Shown here piece by piece: positions 1 to 11,286 of a stretch of 64,000 nucleotides of DNA. Numbering within the stretch: the first letter of the stretch is position 1; each line of letters starts with the position of its first letter. The translations under genes were made by a program, and so were the position numbers. The stretch covers positions 186,001 through 250,000 of the forward strand of contig JAKOGH010000733.1 of assembly GCA_024811115.1 (NCBI GenBank). Direction: 5' to 3'. This DNA is from Terana coerulea. Lineage: Eukaryota > Basidiomycota > Agaricomycetes > Polyporales > Phanerochaetaceae. The notes under the pieces were generated by a model that did not search any database, was not told where the DNA came from, and saw only the letters and a program-made list of their open reading frames with translations.

Positions 1-132
1 TGAATGAGCCATGGATACACGAATAATCTCACACGTACTGGAGTGGAAGACAGCGGTGCACCGGTCGGAGCAGAGTCCGACAGCCTGAGTTGTGTATTTT
101 GGAATCTATTTTGGAGCATTATATATCAGCCA

Positions 133-206
133 GGGTCGATGGCGTAGTTGGTTATCGCATCTGTCTAACACACAGAAGGTCCTCAGTTCGAGCCTGGGTC
201 GACTCA
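133..206 (+). tRNA. tRNA-Val (AAC)
   Basis: A complete 74-nt cloverleaf without intron. The acceptor arm pairs GGGTCGA with TCGACTC and is followed by discriminator A. The anticodon stem TCTGT/ACAGA closes the loop CTAACAC, giving anticodon AAC, which reads valine GTT. The T arm is CTCAG-TTCGAGC-CTGGG. A T5 run at about 222-226 would terminate Pol III. An identical copy lies inverted at 4160-4233. Confidence 0.95.
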
Positions 207-434
207 TAACTCTCCTGACTTTAACTTTTTGTCACAATTTGAGTGGGTAAAACTTTCGAATAAAAATTTGTGCAAGTCCTTAAGGCTTAGTCCCAACTTT
301 GCCCTATTTTCTTATGTGGTCAGCCTTTTAGTATAAGTAAACTAGCCAGCGATTGAATGTGGACTCGAACGTTTACATATTTAGCCGGCAGAGTTAGCTC
401 ATGGAAAATACTACTGGAGAAAATTGACTTGTAA

Positions 435-518
435 TCCCTGGTAGTATATCGGTTAGTACACGCGCCTGTCACTGCTAATCGCGCGCGCGAAAGCGGGGTT
501 CGACTCCCCGCCAGGGAG
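435..518 (+). tRNA. tRNA-Asp (GTC) with a short intron
   Basis: The acceptor pairs TCCCTGG with CCAGGGA and is followed by discriminator G; the T arm is CGGGG-TTCGACT-CCCCG. The anticodon loop CTGTCA places GTC at 468-470. About 12 nt (roughly 472-483) must be removed after the purine 3' of the anticodon to restore the CGCGC/GCGCG anticodon stem, the usual position of a nuclear tRNA intron; the exact ends are ambiguous because the flanks repeat CG. A T7 run at about 539-545 is the likely terminator. Confidence 0.9.
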
Positions 519-1188
519 TATTGGCTGCGTCGACAATGTTTTTTTCGCTGCTCAGCTGACATTACACAAGCAACAACCCACTCGTCAGTCGTGAACACTA
601 AAGCACGTTGAGTCCCGACTAAGTATATCGCAGTCGAGGACAGTGCATGCCAAAGATCTATAAGCACCAAAACAAGCCACAGATGCCACCCGGATAACTT
701 TGACCTACTCAGATTTCGTCTTGAATCATCCACCGGACACCGCGTAAAGCAACGCAGCGCCATGTACACCTACGATAACACCGAGCTTGGTCGGCAAAGG
801 ACCTGCCTCATATAAGTATATCCACGCGTACCTGACGTTGCAGCTGCACATGGTCTGCACCTGCGAACTTCTCAAAACCAACACCATGGCCAGACAGACT
901 AGATACAAAGCAACGACATTCAATTTCCATTCATATGCACCATAACTAGCGAGCGATAAATCCTACGCAGGGAGACCTGGGGGCAAAACGCGACAGCAGC
1001 GAGACAAAAACATGATACAAGAACGACGAATGACGACAGGAGGAAAAGATCCAGAGATTTACGTGAAGATATACTATACAGATCGGCATAGGGATGAGAT
1101 GACCGATGCAGTTCGAAAGAGTCCACAAAGAAGAAAAAGTGAAGGAGAGACGCGTGGGTATCACTGACAGCCTATATACACACGCCGC
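519..1188. other. Intergenic, no supported gene
   Basis: Only short unrelated open frames are present and none resembles a known family or carries a convincing splice pattern. It separates tRNA-Asp from the 3' end of the F-box gene. Confidence 0.5.
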
Positions 1189-2654
1189 TCACACCGCGCT
1201 CATGCGGCGGGCACCCTTGACTGCCGGCGCACCGTGACAGGGGGCTTGGACGCCGACGTACGGCGCTCCCCGCGTCGCGACGTAGGACTCTCGGTCGAAG
1301 GCGCAACATACGCTGACGGCGGCGCGCTCGATGGTCCTGCCACAGGCACAGCGAGGTGCGACGACGAGGACGACGGGAGCGGAAGGGAGTGGTGGCACAG
1401 GTGCCGCGGCCGCGCATGGGAATGTGACGCCGTACCGTGAAGCAGAACTCGGGCTGGAGGTGCTCGTCGCGACCGTGGTGTGCGCACGCAAACGCCCATG
1501 CATCGCACTCTGCGCCTGCAACACACCGCCCGATGCCGTGCGCGCCGCTGCTGGCCGCTTGCCCATCGCGCCGTCCGAGGCACCGACGACCTGGATGTAG
1601 GGCACAATGTCGGGCGCAGGCGTGCCGCTTTCGATGAGCGCTGCGAGGCGTGCGTGCTTGCGTGCTTCAGCGAGGAAGATGTGCGCACCCGCGATGGGCG
1701 GTGCAGGCGACAGGCGGATCTCGGCGAGTGATGGGTTCGTCGAGATCTCGAGCAGTGCAGTGTTCCATGCCGCAGGCAGTTGCGCCTGAACGATCCTAAG
1801 CGAAGGCGCCTTCGCCAAGGCGGCGACAAAGTTGTGCACGCCTGAAGTGGGGGACGGGGAGGTAGAGGGGTCGGGTCGGCGATCGATGCCTTCGGACCTG
1901 AAGGCAAGCGGAAGTCGACGTTGACACATTCCTATGAAGGATGAATTGTTATTGAGCGAAACAGGTACGACTGACAGTGTGCACGTACTAGTGATGTCCA
2001 CCCGGGTATGATATGGCCCAATTGCTCCAGCAGGTACATTGGGAACGCCATGGTGAGATAGACGTCTGAAGGCTTGCGAACGGTAAGTTCTTTGACGGTG
2101 TCCAGACGAGCCACCATAGCAAGAACGTCGTAAAACTTGGCTTGCATCGCGCGAGCATCCTGCTCCGATTCGGCCTCCGGTAACGCGATGCAAAAGTCGA
2201 AGCTTGCAAGCCTTCCTCCAGGGACTTGCAGGGCTCGAACGAGCTTCTTGTTGTCCGACCATACACCGTCGAATCGTAGGCTCCTCACGGAGCGTGCAAG
2301 GTGCGGGCGGCCCCGCAGCGTACGGACAAGATGAGTGCACTGGGTCGACGTCTTGACGTGCACAGAGGAGTACAGCAACGGCGTACCGATGCGTGCGAAT
2401 GTGGAGCAGGCCAAGAGGGGAGTGTACGCATGAACGACGACCCGTGAGACCTGCTGAAACTGGTGGAAGTCAGCCGTGCGCGGCGATGTCGGGAGGCGAC
2501 CCGCATTGGCGTGGAAAGGGGTCGAACTGGAGCGGGTGAAGGAGGACTTGATTAGAGCGGGAAGGACATCCGCCGTGGGTGTAGTATGCGTAAGGGCCAA
2601 AGCGAGTATGCGCTCGAGGATTTCTTCCGGGAGCGAGGTAAGTACGACTGCCAT
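1189..2654 (-). CDS. F-box domain protein
   Basis: The first exon starts at the ATG at 2654 and opens with an N-terminal F-box (residues about 4-20, LTSLPEEILERILALAL), followed by the linker typical of Agaricomycete F-box proteins (VSRVVVHAYTPLLACSTF, IGTPLLYSSV) and by leucine-rich segments. An upstream in-frame ATG at 2723 is possible but would put 23 residues before the F-box. One intron is needed near 1988-1842. GTACGT at 1988 is the better-looking donor but gives the wrong frame with the candidate acceptors; GTGCAC at 1984 with the acceptor at 1842 restores the frame entering VHNFVAALAKAP, so the junction is tentative. The second exon continues to the stop at 1189 with an Ala/Pro-rich, Cys-containing tail. 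F-box proteins recruit substrates to SCF ubiquitin ligases; the substrate here is unknown. Confidence 0.75.
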
Positions 2655-2723
2655 TATTGCTTGTGTTAAGTCTAGATGGCCGTCAGCACAAGCCCAAATC
2701 CCGGAGACAGATGCGACGTACAT

Positions 2724-4159
2724 AAAGTCCTTGAGTACGAAAGAGTGGTATCGAGCCTATTTTGCGGCAAATAATACGGGTAAAGGACGTTGGGAGCTGA
2801 CAGTCGGTGCCTTGAGGACGAGGGGTGTCCGTGTGGGGGTGGACGACTTTATACGTCGAGGCGGCAGGCGAGCAAGCGGTTGTCAGGAACGAGAATGTAT
2901 GTACAGAGCCTCGGCCAGTTCTGATGGTTGTGGTCGGGAGGAGAGCAGCAAAGGAAAGACGCAGAACGGCGGAGGCAACGCAGAGTTCGTGGGTGACAGC
3001 TGCCAGATGACGCCGCGACTCTTGCCTTATTTAGCCTTGCCACGCACCGGCGGATTTCCCGGCGACTCCCGTGCCGGCGGTAGCCACACGTGGCCGAGGC
3101 CCTTCGCTCCGCACAGGCGGTCCCGACGCCTCATTCGGGAAGGCGTCGTCGTTCGGCTTTCTTTCTAGTCGCGATCCCCGCCAAAAGCACAGCTGTAATT
3201 GCTGTTTCTGTCTGACCTACAATCGAAGCTGTGACCCCACAGTTGTGGCCGGCTGCTTGTGGCGCTGCTGTGGACTGTGGCTTGACAGGGGGGCGAGGGC
3301 TGGAATGGATCACTGATCGCTTCATCTCCGCGACAGAGCTTAGCGAGTCGTTGCGCTACTCTGCCCCGGACAAAGACCGGGGGCACGAATGTCTCGAATG
3401 ATTCTCTCGAGCTCGTCGCTTTCCATCAGGACCCTCTGTCCCTAGAATGGGTATAACCGAGTCCCTGAAGGTGAGAACACCAAATTGCGTTCAGTGCGAT
3501 GCAGTGTCCGTCGGGCAAGCCCGACCCTGTTCTCGGCAAGTTGTCAGAATTTTACGGGTGGCGGGTGAATCAAGACAAGAAACAGAGTAGGAAGGTAGTA
3601 TACACTACCATATTGATATTGTAAGTAAAGCGCAAGCAATAAGCAAGATGAATCATAATATTGACTGGTGGGCGTGCTGAGAGTTCGACGGTACACTGGC
3701 GAGTGGCGACTGAAGCAAAATTGAGTTGTAACATTTTAGCGACCATGGCCACAGCTCCCCTCGGGCCTCGAAACTTGGAGCTCCTAGTTAGTCCGTACCA
3801 ATTTGACGTCCCCTCGCAGAGTGGGTCCAAAAGCCTTTTAAATTTCAGATGGCACCCAAATAAACCCACTTACAGCAGGACTTTAGCAAGACTTGTATTT
3901 GTATGCTGAGGAAGGGCCAGTGTGAGTACCAGCAGGCTGATGAAGCCTTCCGAGAAGCTGCACGTCCCCGTTGTGCTCGCTGAGATGCGGGAGGAGTTTG
4001 CCTTGTATCAAAGATTAACTGTCTGCCTACCAGCCTAGTATCTATCACGGACCACGGATCACTCCCTAATACCTATCTAATAAGTTATCTATAACAGAGA
4101 TATAGCAAAAAAAACAAGACTAAAAAAAACAAAAAAAAATGCAGAGGCCAATTGGAAAT
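2724..4159. other. Intergenic between F-box gene and tRNA-Val
   Basis: It contains the 5' region of the F-box gene. A 230-codon open frame at 2476-3168 on the plus strand overlaps the F-box exon and has no recognisable domain, so it is treated as a shadow. A/T-rich runs at about 4108-4140 act as the Pol III terminator of the minus-strand tRNA-Val. No gene is supported. Confidence 0.5.
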
Positions 4160-4233
4160 TGAGTCGACCCAGGCTCGAACTGAGGACCTTCTGTGTGTTA
4201 GACAGATGCGATAACCAACTACGCCATCGACCC
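4160..4233 (-). tRNA. tRNA-Val (AAC), inverted second copy
   Basis: Base-for-base identical over all 74 positions to the copy at 133-206 but on the opposite strand. The sequence downstream on the minus strand runs into nine consecutive T, a strong Pol III terminator. The flanks of the two copies are not obviously related, so this is a dispersed gene copy rather than a recent segmental duplication. Confidence 0.95.
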
Positions 4234-5213
4234 AGTGACGACTCATGCAATAAATGTGACTGTGAACTTCTACTAAATGCAGGCAGGAGCGATATGTATT
4301 ATTTTGAGAACAGAACGCCTTCCATTTTCTAATGAGCATACACTGGCCAAACATACTCACCACAAACGTTTATTATCCCGCTGCAGCTTACCGCCGCGGT
4401 GTACCGTACATCTCACGACTCGGATAAGGTGCATATTTCTGCCACATGCTCAAATTCAGTTGACGGCCGCACGCGACGCGTCTTGAGGAAGCGAGGAGGA
4501 CACCGCAAGCGTGTTGGTTGTGATAGTACAATTTGCTACGACTCAAACAGGAGTGACGCGGACAGACGGACGGATGTATGTATGGAGGTGCAGACAGATT
4601 AGCGAGCGGCAGGGGCGGAGGAGAGGGAAAGGGAGAGGGAGAGGAGAGAAGAGAAGTGCACAACATGCCAAGAAGGTAGAACGATTAGGTACGACAACAA
4701 ATGGGACGGAGACAGACTGTTCGGGCGTACGGACGTGCGGTACGGGTCAAGATTGTATGTACGCGCGCATCTGGCCCAGCACGATGACGCACAACGCACC
4801 GTCGTACGACCAAAATGCGCCGTGCACGGACCGTCCGGCTGGGCGGCGCGCAGTCCAGCGCGCCGCGGCGGGATGCGTACTCACAGACCATGACAGCAAC
4901 GCGCAGCCGTCAGGTACGTCGAGAGGTGCGCCATCGATGGTGGCGCAGGGGGTTGCAAATGCGCGGAAGGGCTAGGGATGGCTGAGCTGTGCTAAGCGAT
5001 GGGTATGTGGTAGTTGCGGTATAGTACAGATGGGGGTTCCGCCCTTGCTCAGTTTGAAAACGGCGCGGCGCGTAGGTGAAGGGATTAAGGAATCTGAAGA
5101 GTCTGAGGAAACGGGCAGACGGGCGGAGGCGATGATGTGAACGGGCAGAGGTGTGAGGCAGGGCGGTGTGTAGGACGTGACTCCGAGGCGATGCGAGTTA
5201 TATGCAGCGAGAA
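4234..5213. other. Intergenic with GA-rich microsatellite
   Basis: It contains a purine-rich GA/GGA stretch at about 4607-4660. No protein-coding gene is supported; open frames on both strands are low-complexity shadows. The right edge is the 3' end of the Mo25 gene. Confidence 0.5.
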
Positions 5214-6714
5214 TCACTGAAGCATCTGGATTTGCGCGATAAGGAACTGTTTCTCGTCCTGTAACGCAGAAGGGTGCAATTAGACTCAAATAAGCCCCTA
5301 TGGCTGTGTAGTGCCGCGCTAGTACATACCGTGAACTGTTCGTCTGACAAGCGAAGAATAGAATAATCAGACATCGCAACAGGAGTATAGAGATCAAGGA
5401 CGACTCACCCTCCTTATCGTTGTGGAAGTTCTTCAAGAATTGTAGTAACTTGTCTTGGTTCCTCAGTAATATGTTCTCGATTTGCGGCGGCTTCTTCGGG
5501 TTAGCGACAAACACCTGATACGGATCACCGCAAAGTCATTTAATCAACCATGTTCTCCCGTCTCCGACACAAGCGCGAGAGCAGGCATTCGGACCGACCT
5601 TGAATACATGAAACGCCTCGAACTGAATGTTCTTGCTCTTGTCCCGCAAGAGGTTCATCATCATCTTTAGGTTCGCTTCGTTCGCGATGTACCGCGTCAT
5701 GACGTTGAAGTTTGCCCGATCTAGCAGTATCTCGCCGAGTAGTTTGAGAGATTGCCGCTTTGTGACGTAGTTCGATGAGAGGATGAGTTGGGTGTAAGAT
5801 GAGAAGAACTATCGGAGAATTAGTCAGTCGAGAGCTCGTACAAGGCCGGGTACACGTACGCGGTCGTAGTTCTTGTCTAGATATTCCGCAACCATTGGTT
5901 TGTGCCGTGTTAACGTTTCCTTCAGGTTGTTATAAGCATCACATGAGATACCAAACGTGGTGTTCTCGATGTAATGAGGGAACATATAGAATCTGTACAC
6001 AGCAGGGGCTTAGCTGGCAGTAGTAGATATATAGCAGAGACGGACTTACTGTTCCGACTGCAACAAAATTTTCGCCAAGGACTCATGTCGCAGCATTTCC
6101 TTCAGGACCATGCCGGTATTCAGGCCAATGTCTTCGCTTTCGTACCCTCGGAAGGCGGTGAAGACGATCTCTGGCTTGCCGTTGAGGTATTCAACTGTGG
6201 GGAATCGTGAGCCGATCTGCCGTCGTAGCAGGGTGTTGAAGATCTGCACGACATCTTTTCGGGATTCAAAGTCGAGTCGGTGAATGTTCAGGAGGAGATG
6301 GTGGAGGAGATCGGTCGCGTAGGCCTCTTGTGAGAGCTGCGCGATGAGTTCTGGGGTTGGTTCTACAAGCCCAACCAAGCGTAGTTAGCACACGGACTCG
6401 GTAGAGTGTCCCAGGGCGACTGGCGAGCACCGTAGAGATGCTGTGGAACCCACCAGGGACCCCTTGAGAAGTGAACTCACCGCCGTCACCGTTGAGCATG
6501 CCCTTCATCTGCTGCAAGCTCTTGGAAACCTCCTCGCTCGCCTGCTTCCAGCATCACATATCTAGTAAGTAAAGCATGCCAGTGGCAGGTGATATCACGT
6601 ACTTTTCGTCGCTGCTCGCTTCCTGGCGCCGCGCTATCCAGCTTTGGCAGCGCATCTCTCAGTCCGCGAACCAGATCGGGTGGTGTGCGCGGCTTCGTCT
6701 TGAAAAAAATTCAT
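5214..6714 (-). CDS. HYM1: Mo25/CAB39 (Hym1) family scaffold protein, 8 exons
   Basis: Exons on the minus strand: 6714-6603, 6541-6481, 6362-6050, 5992-5860, 5808-5599, 5514-5409, 5343-5330 (14 nt) and 5258-5214. They give a protein of about 330 aa, the usual Mo25 length, built of ARM/HEAT-like helices. Signature stretches include [38 protein letters not shown] and the C-terminal DEQF-DEK segment. In fungi this family scaffolds the germinal-centre kinase/NDR kinase (RAM/MOR) pathway for polarity and cell separation. Introns are 51-118 nt. The eight exons sum to 994 nt, one more than a multiple of three: from ATG 6714 the T7 run at 6709-6703 puts the conserved [12 protein letters not shown] segment out of frame. 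Either the run has one T too many, or the start lies in an undetected upstream exon spliced at the tract TTTTTTTCAAG. Confidence 0.9.
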
Positions 6715-7871
6715 GGTGGAGGGGGGAAAGGGAGGAAACTACAGGGGCGGACTGCCAGGGGATGGCGGTATAAGAAGAGCGTTGAAAGCTTAATAAGACA
6801 AGCCCAGCCGAGGATGCACGGTAACCAAGTACAGCTCTCTGCGATGATTCGTCGCAAATACAAGCGTGGAAACCAAATTCCTTCCGTCGCTCAAGGGCTC
6901 CCGACACTGGAATATGTACAGCCAAGCCGGGAGGGGGGTCTGGGGGACGGCGGGAACGGCGGAGGAGAGAAGAGGTGAACTCGGTTCGAGCGTTGAATCT
7001 GCCGCTGAATCGTACTGGCCACCGCGTCTACGTCCTTATCAGGGTGTGTTTTGATCGGGACTCGGCCACCAAAGCCTACTGCTCAGGAACAAGTGACGCA
7101 CTGCAGCGCGATTTTCAGCGAGTGTGCCGGCAGGACCGAACTGCAGCGCAGACCGCGAGCCTCGAGGCAGCCGGCGACACTCCGGCGGCGCTCTTGGCGC
7201 GTCGAGCGATCGAGCGGTAGACGCCGTGCCGACGCTGCCTTTTATGGCGATATAGCGGTCACGGCGGCTACCAAGCCTCTCCACTGCTTTGATGCAAAGA
7301 CTTCACTCTATTCAGCTACTTCATCCAGCACGCTAAGAAGCAACATCTTAGCAGCATCTTACAAGCATAGCAGTGAATGTATAAAGAAAAAGAGAATAAT
7401 TGTATTTTGTCTATAAATTGGTTGCTCAGAGCAACGTGCAACGTCACCAAGGTACAAAAGGATAATATATCGATAATAAGTAACTCAGTCGCGCACGGTG
7501 ACGTCTTGGTTGTAACGTGTACTATTTTTTTGAACCTTGAGCTCTGTGTAAACCAAGAATGCTCGGCACGTGTGCATAACGAGCACTGGTGCCTTGCTGG
7601 TGCCTATCTCAAACCCCGCAGTCCTTACCGGCATCTCCCTCAGCAAACTTTGTGAGATCTCTGAACTTCCACTGGTAAATACAAAACCAAGTGTGTAGAG
7701 CACGAAGTCTACTACCCAGTGAGACTACCAGTTAGTAGCGGACAGAAGTGACCGAGGTCGTCGCGGGGCATGGTATGGCACAAGTTGCAGATATTGGTAT
7801 CATTTTTGGTATAAGATTGAACGGTGTGCTACTCAAGCACTCTGATTCCATAACAACTCGCCCCAATTTTA
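6715..7871. other. Intergenic between Mo25 and lactonase genes
   Basis: It holds the 5' flank of the Mo25 gene and the 3' flank of the lactonase gene, both on the minus strand. No convincing coding exon, RNA gene or repeat was seen. Confidence 0.5.
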
Positions 7872-9133
7872 TCAGTTGAGCCACACAAAGCTCGACCGCT
7901 GAGGAATGTCGGTGTTCGTCGCCACGAGCTGCAAGTCCGTGCCGCCGTTCACGCGCTTGAACACCTTCGTGCCCGCGCTGCCCGCGACACCCGCCGCGAT
8001 CAGGAACTCGTTCTCGGGCCCCCGAGCTGCATCCCGCGGATCTGCGCCAGCCCGGTGTACACCTGTTGCACGAGCTTCAGCCGCGGCTCGACCTCGAAGA
8101 TCGCGATCGTGTCCCCGCGCGGGTCGACGTTGCCCGTGTTGCGGTTCGACACGTAGATCAGCGGCTGTGGGAAGCTCGGCGACCACTCCGCTAGCAGGAT
8201 CTCGCCCGCGTGGAAGTCCGAGCCGGCGGGGATCGTCGGCGGCAGGATCGAGAAGTTCGCGATCAGCGGCGCGGTGCTCTGCGGAAGCGTCGGGATGATT
8301 TGCTCCGTCAACGTGCTCGACAGCTCGTGCAGCGTGTAGAGCGTGTTTCCTATAGACATCCGTGTTAGGACAGTCGACTACTGAATTCACTGGAAACTCA
8401 CCGCGAGTGGCAATGTGCCTTGGGCCACTACCGGTAGGCTGTTGGATGAATCCCTGAATCTCAAAGTTGCCGGGTGCGCCGTTCTGGGCAAGTCGCCAGA
8501 TTTTATCCGCGCCCTGTGAGCAAGTCAGACCGGTTCCATACGCGCTTGTAGTAGCAGTATTACGCACGAGGTCAGGCACGAGGATTTCCTTCTCGTGAGC
8601 CACAGCCATGTGAGGATGCGAAACGGAAGCGGGGAAAGTAATCAGAGGCGCGTTTTGAGAGAAGTGCGCTGGGTCTGTCGTCTCTGGGATAATCTTGCCG
8701 TTGCCGGTGTTGTACTGTACACATAGCGCTTCAAAAATATATTCCGCGACGTGATGCACAGACCACGTACATTCATAATTGCAACTTGGCCCGCTGGGGA
8801 GAGCGACCTCGTACGCAGGTGAATCACCGCCTGACGCCACCGTGTCGATGGGTGCGGACAGGAGACCCTTAGCTCCTATGGAGAAGGACTGCAAAGGCGC
8901 CCTGGGTGTTCTCATTCGTGGCACTGAAACCAGATGTTATCGAACGCGTAATGCACAAATTACCAGGATACTCACTAGAGCAAGCTCTTGTTTGTGGGGT
9001 GCAACGAGATCCACGATGGGTTCGCGCCAGTCGGCGACTGGTTGAGGACCGTCAACGAGTTGATGTCCGAGTTGAAGAGGTACGACACGACGAAGGTGGT
9101 GTAGCCTCCGGCCAAGATGGTGAAGTTGACCAT
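7872..9133 (-). CDS. Lactonase, seven-bladed beta-propeller (3-carboxymuconate cyclase-like), two frame breaks
   Basis: Starting at ATG 9133, the protein shows propeller blades typical of the 6-phosphogluconolactonase/carboxymuconate cyclase superfamily: NPSWISLHPTNKSLLYATNE, SGGDSPAYEV, VSHPHMAVAHEKEILVPDL, GPRHIATRGNTLYTLHEL, YVSNRNTGNVDPRGDTIAIF and the C-terminal blade ending VWLN. Exon 1 is 9133-8976; exon 2 starts at 8923; further introns lie near 8770-8715, 8565 and 8395, the second of these not resolved to the base. Two single-base breaks interrupt it: an apparently extra base at the A3 run 8893-8895 (minus GCCTTTGCAG) and a missing base at G3C5 8016-8023. Both fall inside conserved blades without a usable intron, so they look like consensus errors or very recent lesions. 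There is no signal peptide. Such enzymes hydrolyse lactones; the substrate is not predictable. Confidence 0.8.
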
Positions 9134-9924
9134 GGTTGAGGGATTCGGAGGGCGAGGAGCAGAACGACCTCGCCGCCGGCTCGTCGAGCTATAAATGACG
9201 CAGAGATGCTTCTTTGCGGCATTGGGTAAATGAAGGCCTTGTGAAGGCCACTGGTGCGCGCGGAAACGAATGGCCGAGACAAAGCCGTCCAATGACACGG
9301 ACACCCTCGTTGCCAGTCATCACATGCTCGCCAAAGAAGCGAGGCCCGGTGCGCGCATTGGTTGCGAGGCAGGAGTGGAGTTGGAGAGAAGTTGAACTTG
9401 GCGAGAGTTCGGATGAACGATCAGGGAATCTCGGAGACAACGCGCTCGCCGCGCTGTGTTTCGCACTTCGGCCGAGTCTTCACCGCTGTAATAGTGCGCG
9501 CCTCAAATAGTCGTTTTGACGTGCTGAAGAACGAGACCACTCACTTGTTACGAGGCTGAGCAGTGCCGGCCGACGCAAAGGGCACAAAGTAAATGGCTAG
9601 AAAAAGAATTTGCGCGCTTTAAGGTGTCTCACACTCCTAATCTCATTCAAGAGACATGCGGCGATGGCCAATGAAGCACAATCCGCCTACATCATCTTAC
9701 ACTGGCTTCTCATAGCTACCTGGGCCAAGATCTGACCGAATAAGTTGACATACCCACCTAAAATCTTCTTCGAAGAGAGTGTACGCGTGCAGACGAGCAC
9801 CATTTAGCGGATGGAGATGGAGAGTGCATGCGGTATCCATACATTTTGTGCGTGATGAAGGAAAGTCGATAGCATGGATCATACAATAAACATCGAAAGC
9901 AAATAGAAAGGGCCGTGGCGTCGT
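9134..9924. other. Intergenic between lactonase and RPL24
   Basis: The lactonase promoter lies on the minus strand with a TATA-like TTTATAG at about 9190, some 55-60 bp upstream of its ATG. The rest is the 3' flank of RPL24. No additional gene is supported. Confidence 0.5.
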
Positions 9925-10549
9925 TTACCGGCCGCCCTTCGATCCCTTCATCTGTGCCTTCGAGACCTTGGGACCAGATGCGACGGGTGCCCGGGCAGGC
10001 TGAGGAACGAAGTGTTATGAGGCTACAAGACCTTGTGTGGTTCATTCGACGCACCTTGGAAGCCTTCTTGTCCTCCTTGGCCTTCTTCTCAGCCTTCGCC
10101 TTCTGGATGGCAGCAGACCGCTGAGCAGTGCGAGCCGCCTCGGTCTGGTTGCGGCGGGCAGCGATGGCAGCAAGGTCGGCACCGACAATACCACGCTGGT
10201 GCTTCACGGTCTTGCGTGACCGCTTCTTGGCAACCTCTTCAGTGATACCCTTCTTGTGCATACGTCTGTAGACAACAGTCCAGGCGATCTTGCGGGGGTT
10301 CTTGCGTTGCAGGAAGAGAGACTCCGACTTGCCGGTGGAGAAGCGGAAGACCTAGATAGACAAGCGGTTTGGTTACATGCTGAGGATCTTCATTGGGCTT
10401 CAGGTCGCACCTTGCTGTCTCCGCGAACGAAGAGGCGGCCCTTGGAGGGGTAGATCCGGTAGCCGGAGAAAGTGTCGATCTCGACCTTCTACACTCATTC
10501 AGAATATCAGGGTTGTAAAGACGCGATATTTATTGTTTCGACGTACCAT
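9925..10549 (-). CDS. RPL24: 60S ribosomal protein L24
   Basis: Exons 10549-10547 (the ATG alone), 10488-10411, 10351-10055 and 9999-9925 give 150 aa in one continuous frame. The N-terminal MKVEIDTFSGYRIYPSKGR and the following RGDSKVF...KNPRKIAWTVVYRR segment are diagnostic of the L24e zinc-ribbon-like domain, although the classical cysteines are replaced as in fungal L24; the Lys/Ala-rich C-terminal helix follows. It is a large-subunit protein at the subunit interface. Introns are 58, 59 and 55 nt. The first intron begins directly after the start codon, so the coding part of exon 1 is only three bases, a pattern shared with SBH1 and RPS14 in this window. Confidence 0.97.
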
Positions 10550-11286
10550 CTATAATGAAACAACCGTGCCAAGGTCGACTGTGAGCAACGGTATCTGGTG
10601 CGCAGAACGCAGAGACAGCTGGAAATCCCAGGTTGAAGCGTCATCCAACTGGCCCGACCCTCATCCAACCTCTCTCTCCACAATCCATCCCAGAATTCCG
10701 TCAAAATCCTCCCGTCTCGTCTCACAGCATCCTAACATGGCCCTCCCATACGCTATCCAAGCATAATTTCGTGCTTACCTTGAGGAAATGGCGGGGTTGG
10801 TGGGCTTTGGCGACCTCGGCGTGCCTTACTGCAGCGGACCAGACTCGCGCGTCTAGTCTCGTACTATGGGCGCTTTCCGCAGATTGGGAGCGCACGCAGC
10901 TTACTTATCCGGAGTCAGTCCGATTTCAACTCCCGACTGACGGTGGCGGCTGGTGGCGACTGGGCCAACTGCGTCTGCTTCCGCTTCTTCTGGCTGCTTG
11001 CATCTTGCTCTTGCGCTTCGCTCTCACCTACTCAGCGTTGTCCCCACCTTGTTCGCCGTCCCCAGCGCTGCGTTGGCAGTCGGATTCAACTCCAGTACTG
11101 TGCTCCAGCGGCTTGGTCCCTCAGTATGTGCTCGCCAAGTAGCCCCTGTCATAATAGTCGCTAACGCTACGGCTGGTTGCAGTTTCTTGCCGCTTCAGAC
11201 AAAGGACTGAAAATGCCACACCAATCATCGCTCTTTGACTGAACACTTCGTATTTATTCGATTTCTTCACCCTGCTTCGTACGCCC
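10550..11286. promoter_or_regulatory. Divergent intergenic region RPL24 / exonuclease
   Basis: This 737 bp separates the start codon of RPL24 (minus) from that of the exonuclease gene (plus) and must hold both promoters. The plus side near 11000-11060 is pyrimidine-rich, common upstream of fungal ribosomal-protein genes. A 169-codon plus-strand open frame across it has no domain and is not called. Confidence 0.4.

Noticed and set aside
2476..3168. A 230-codon plus-strand open frame
   Set aside because: It overlaps the F-box exon on the other strand, has no domain and a composition typical of antisense frames.
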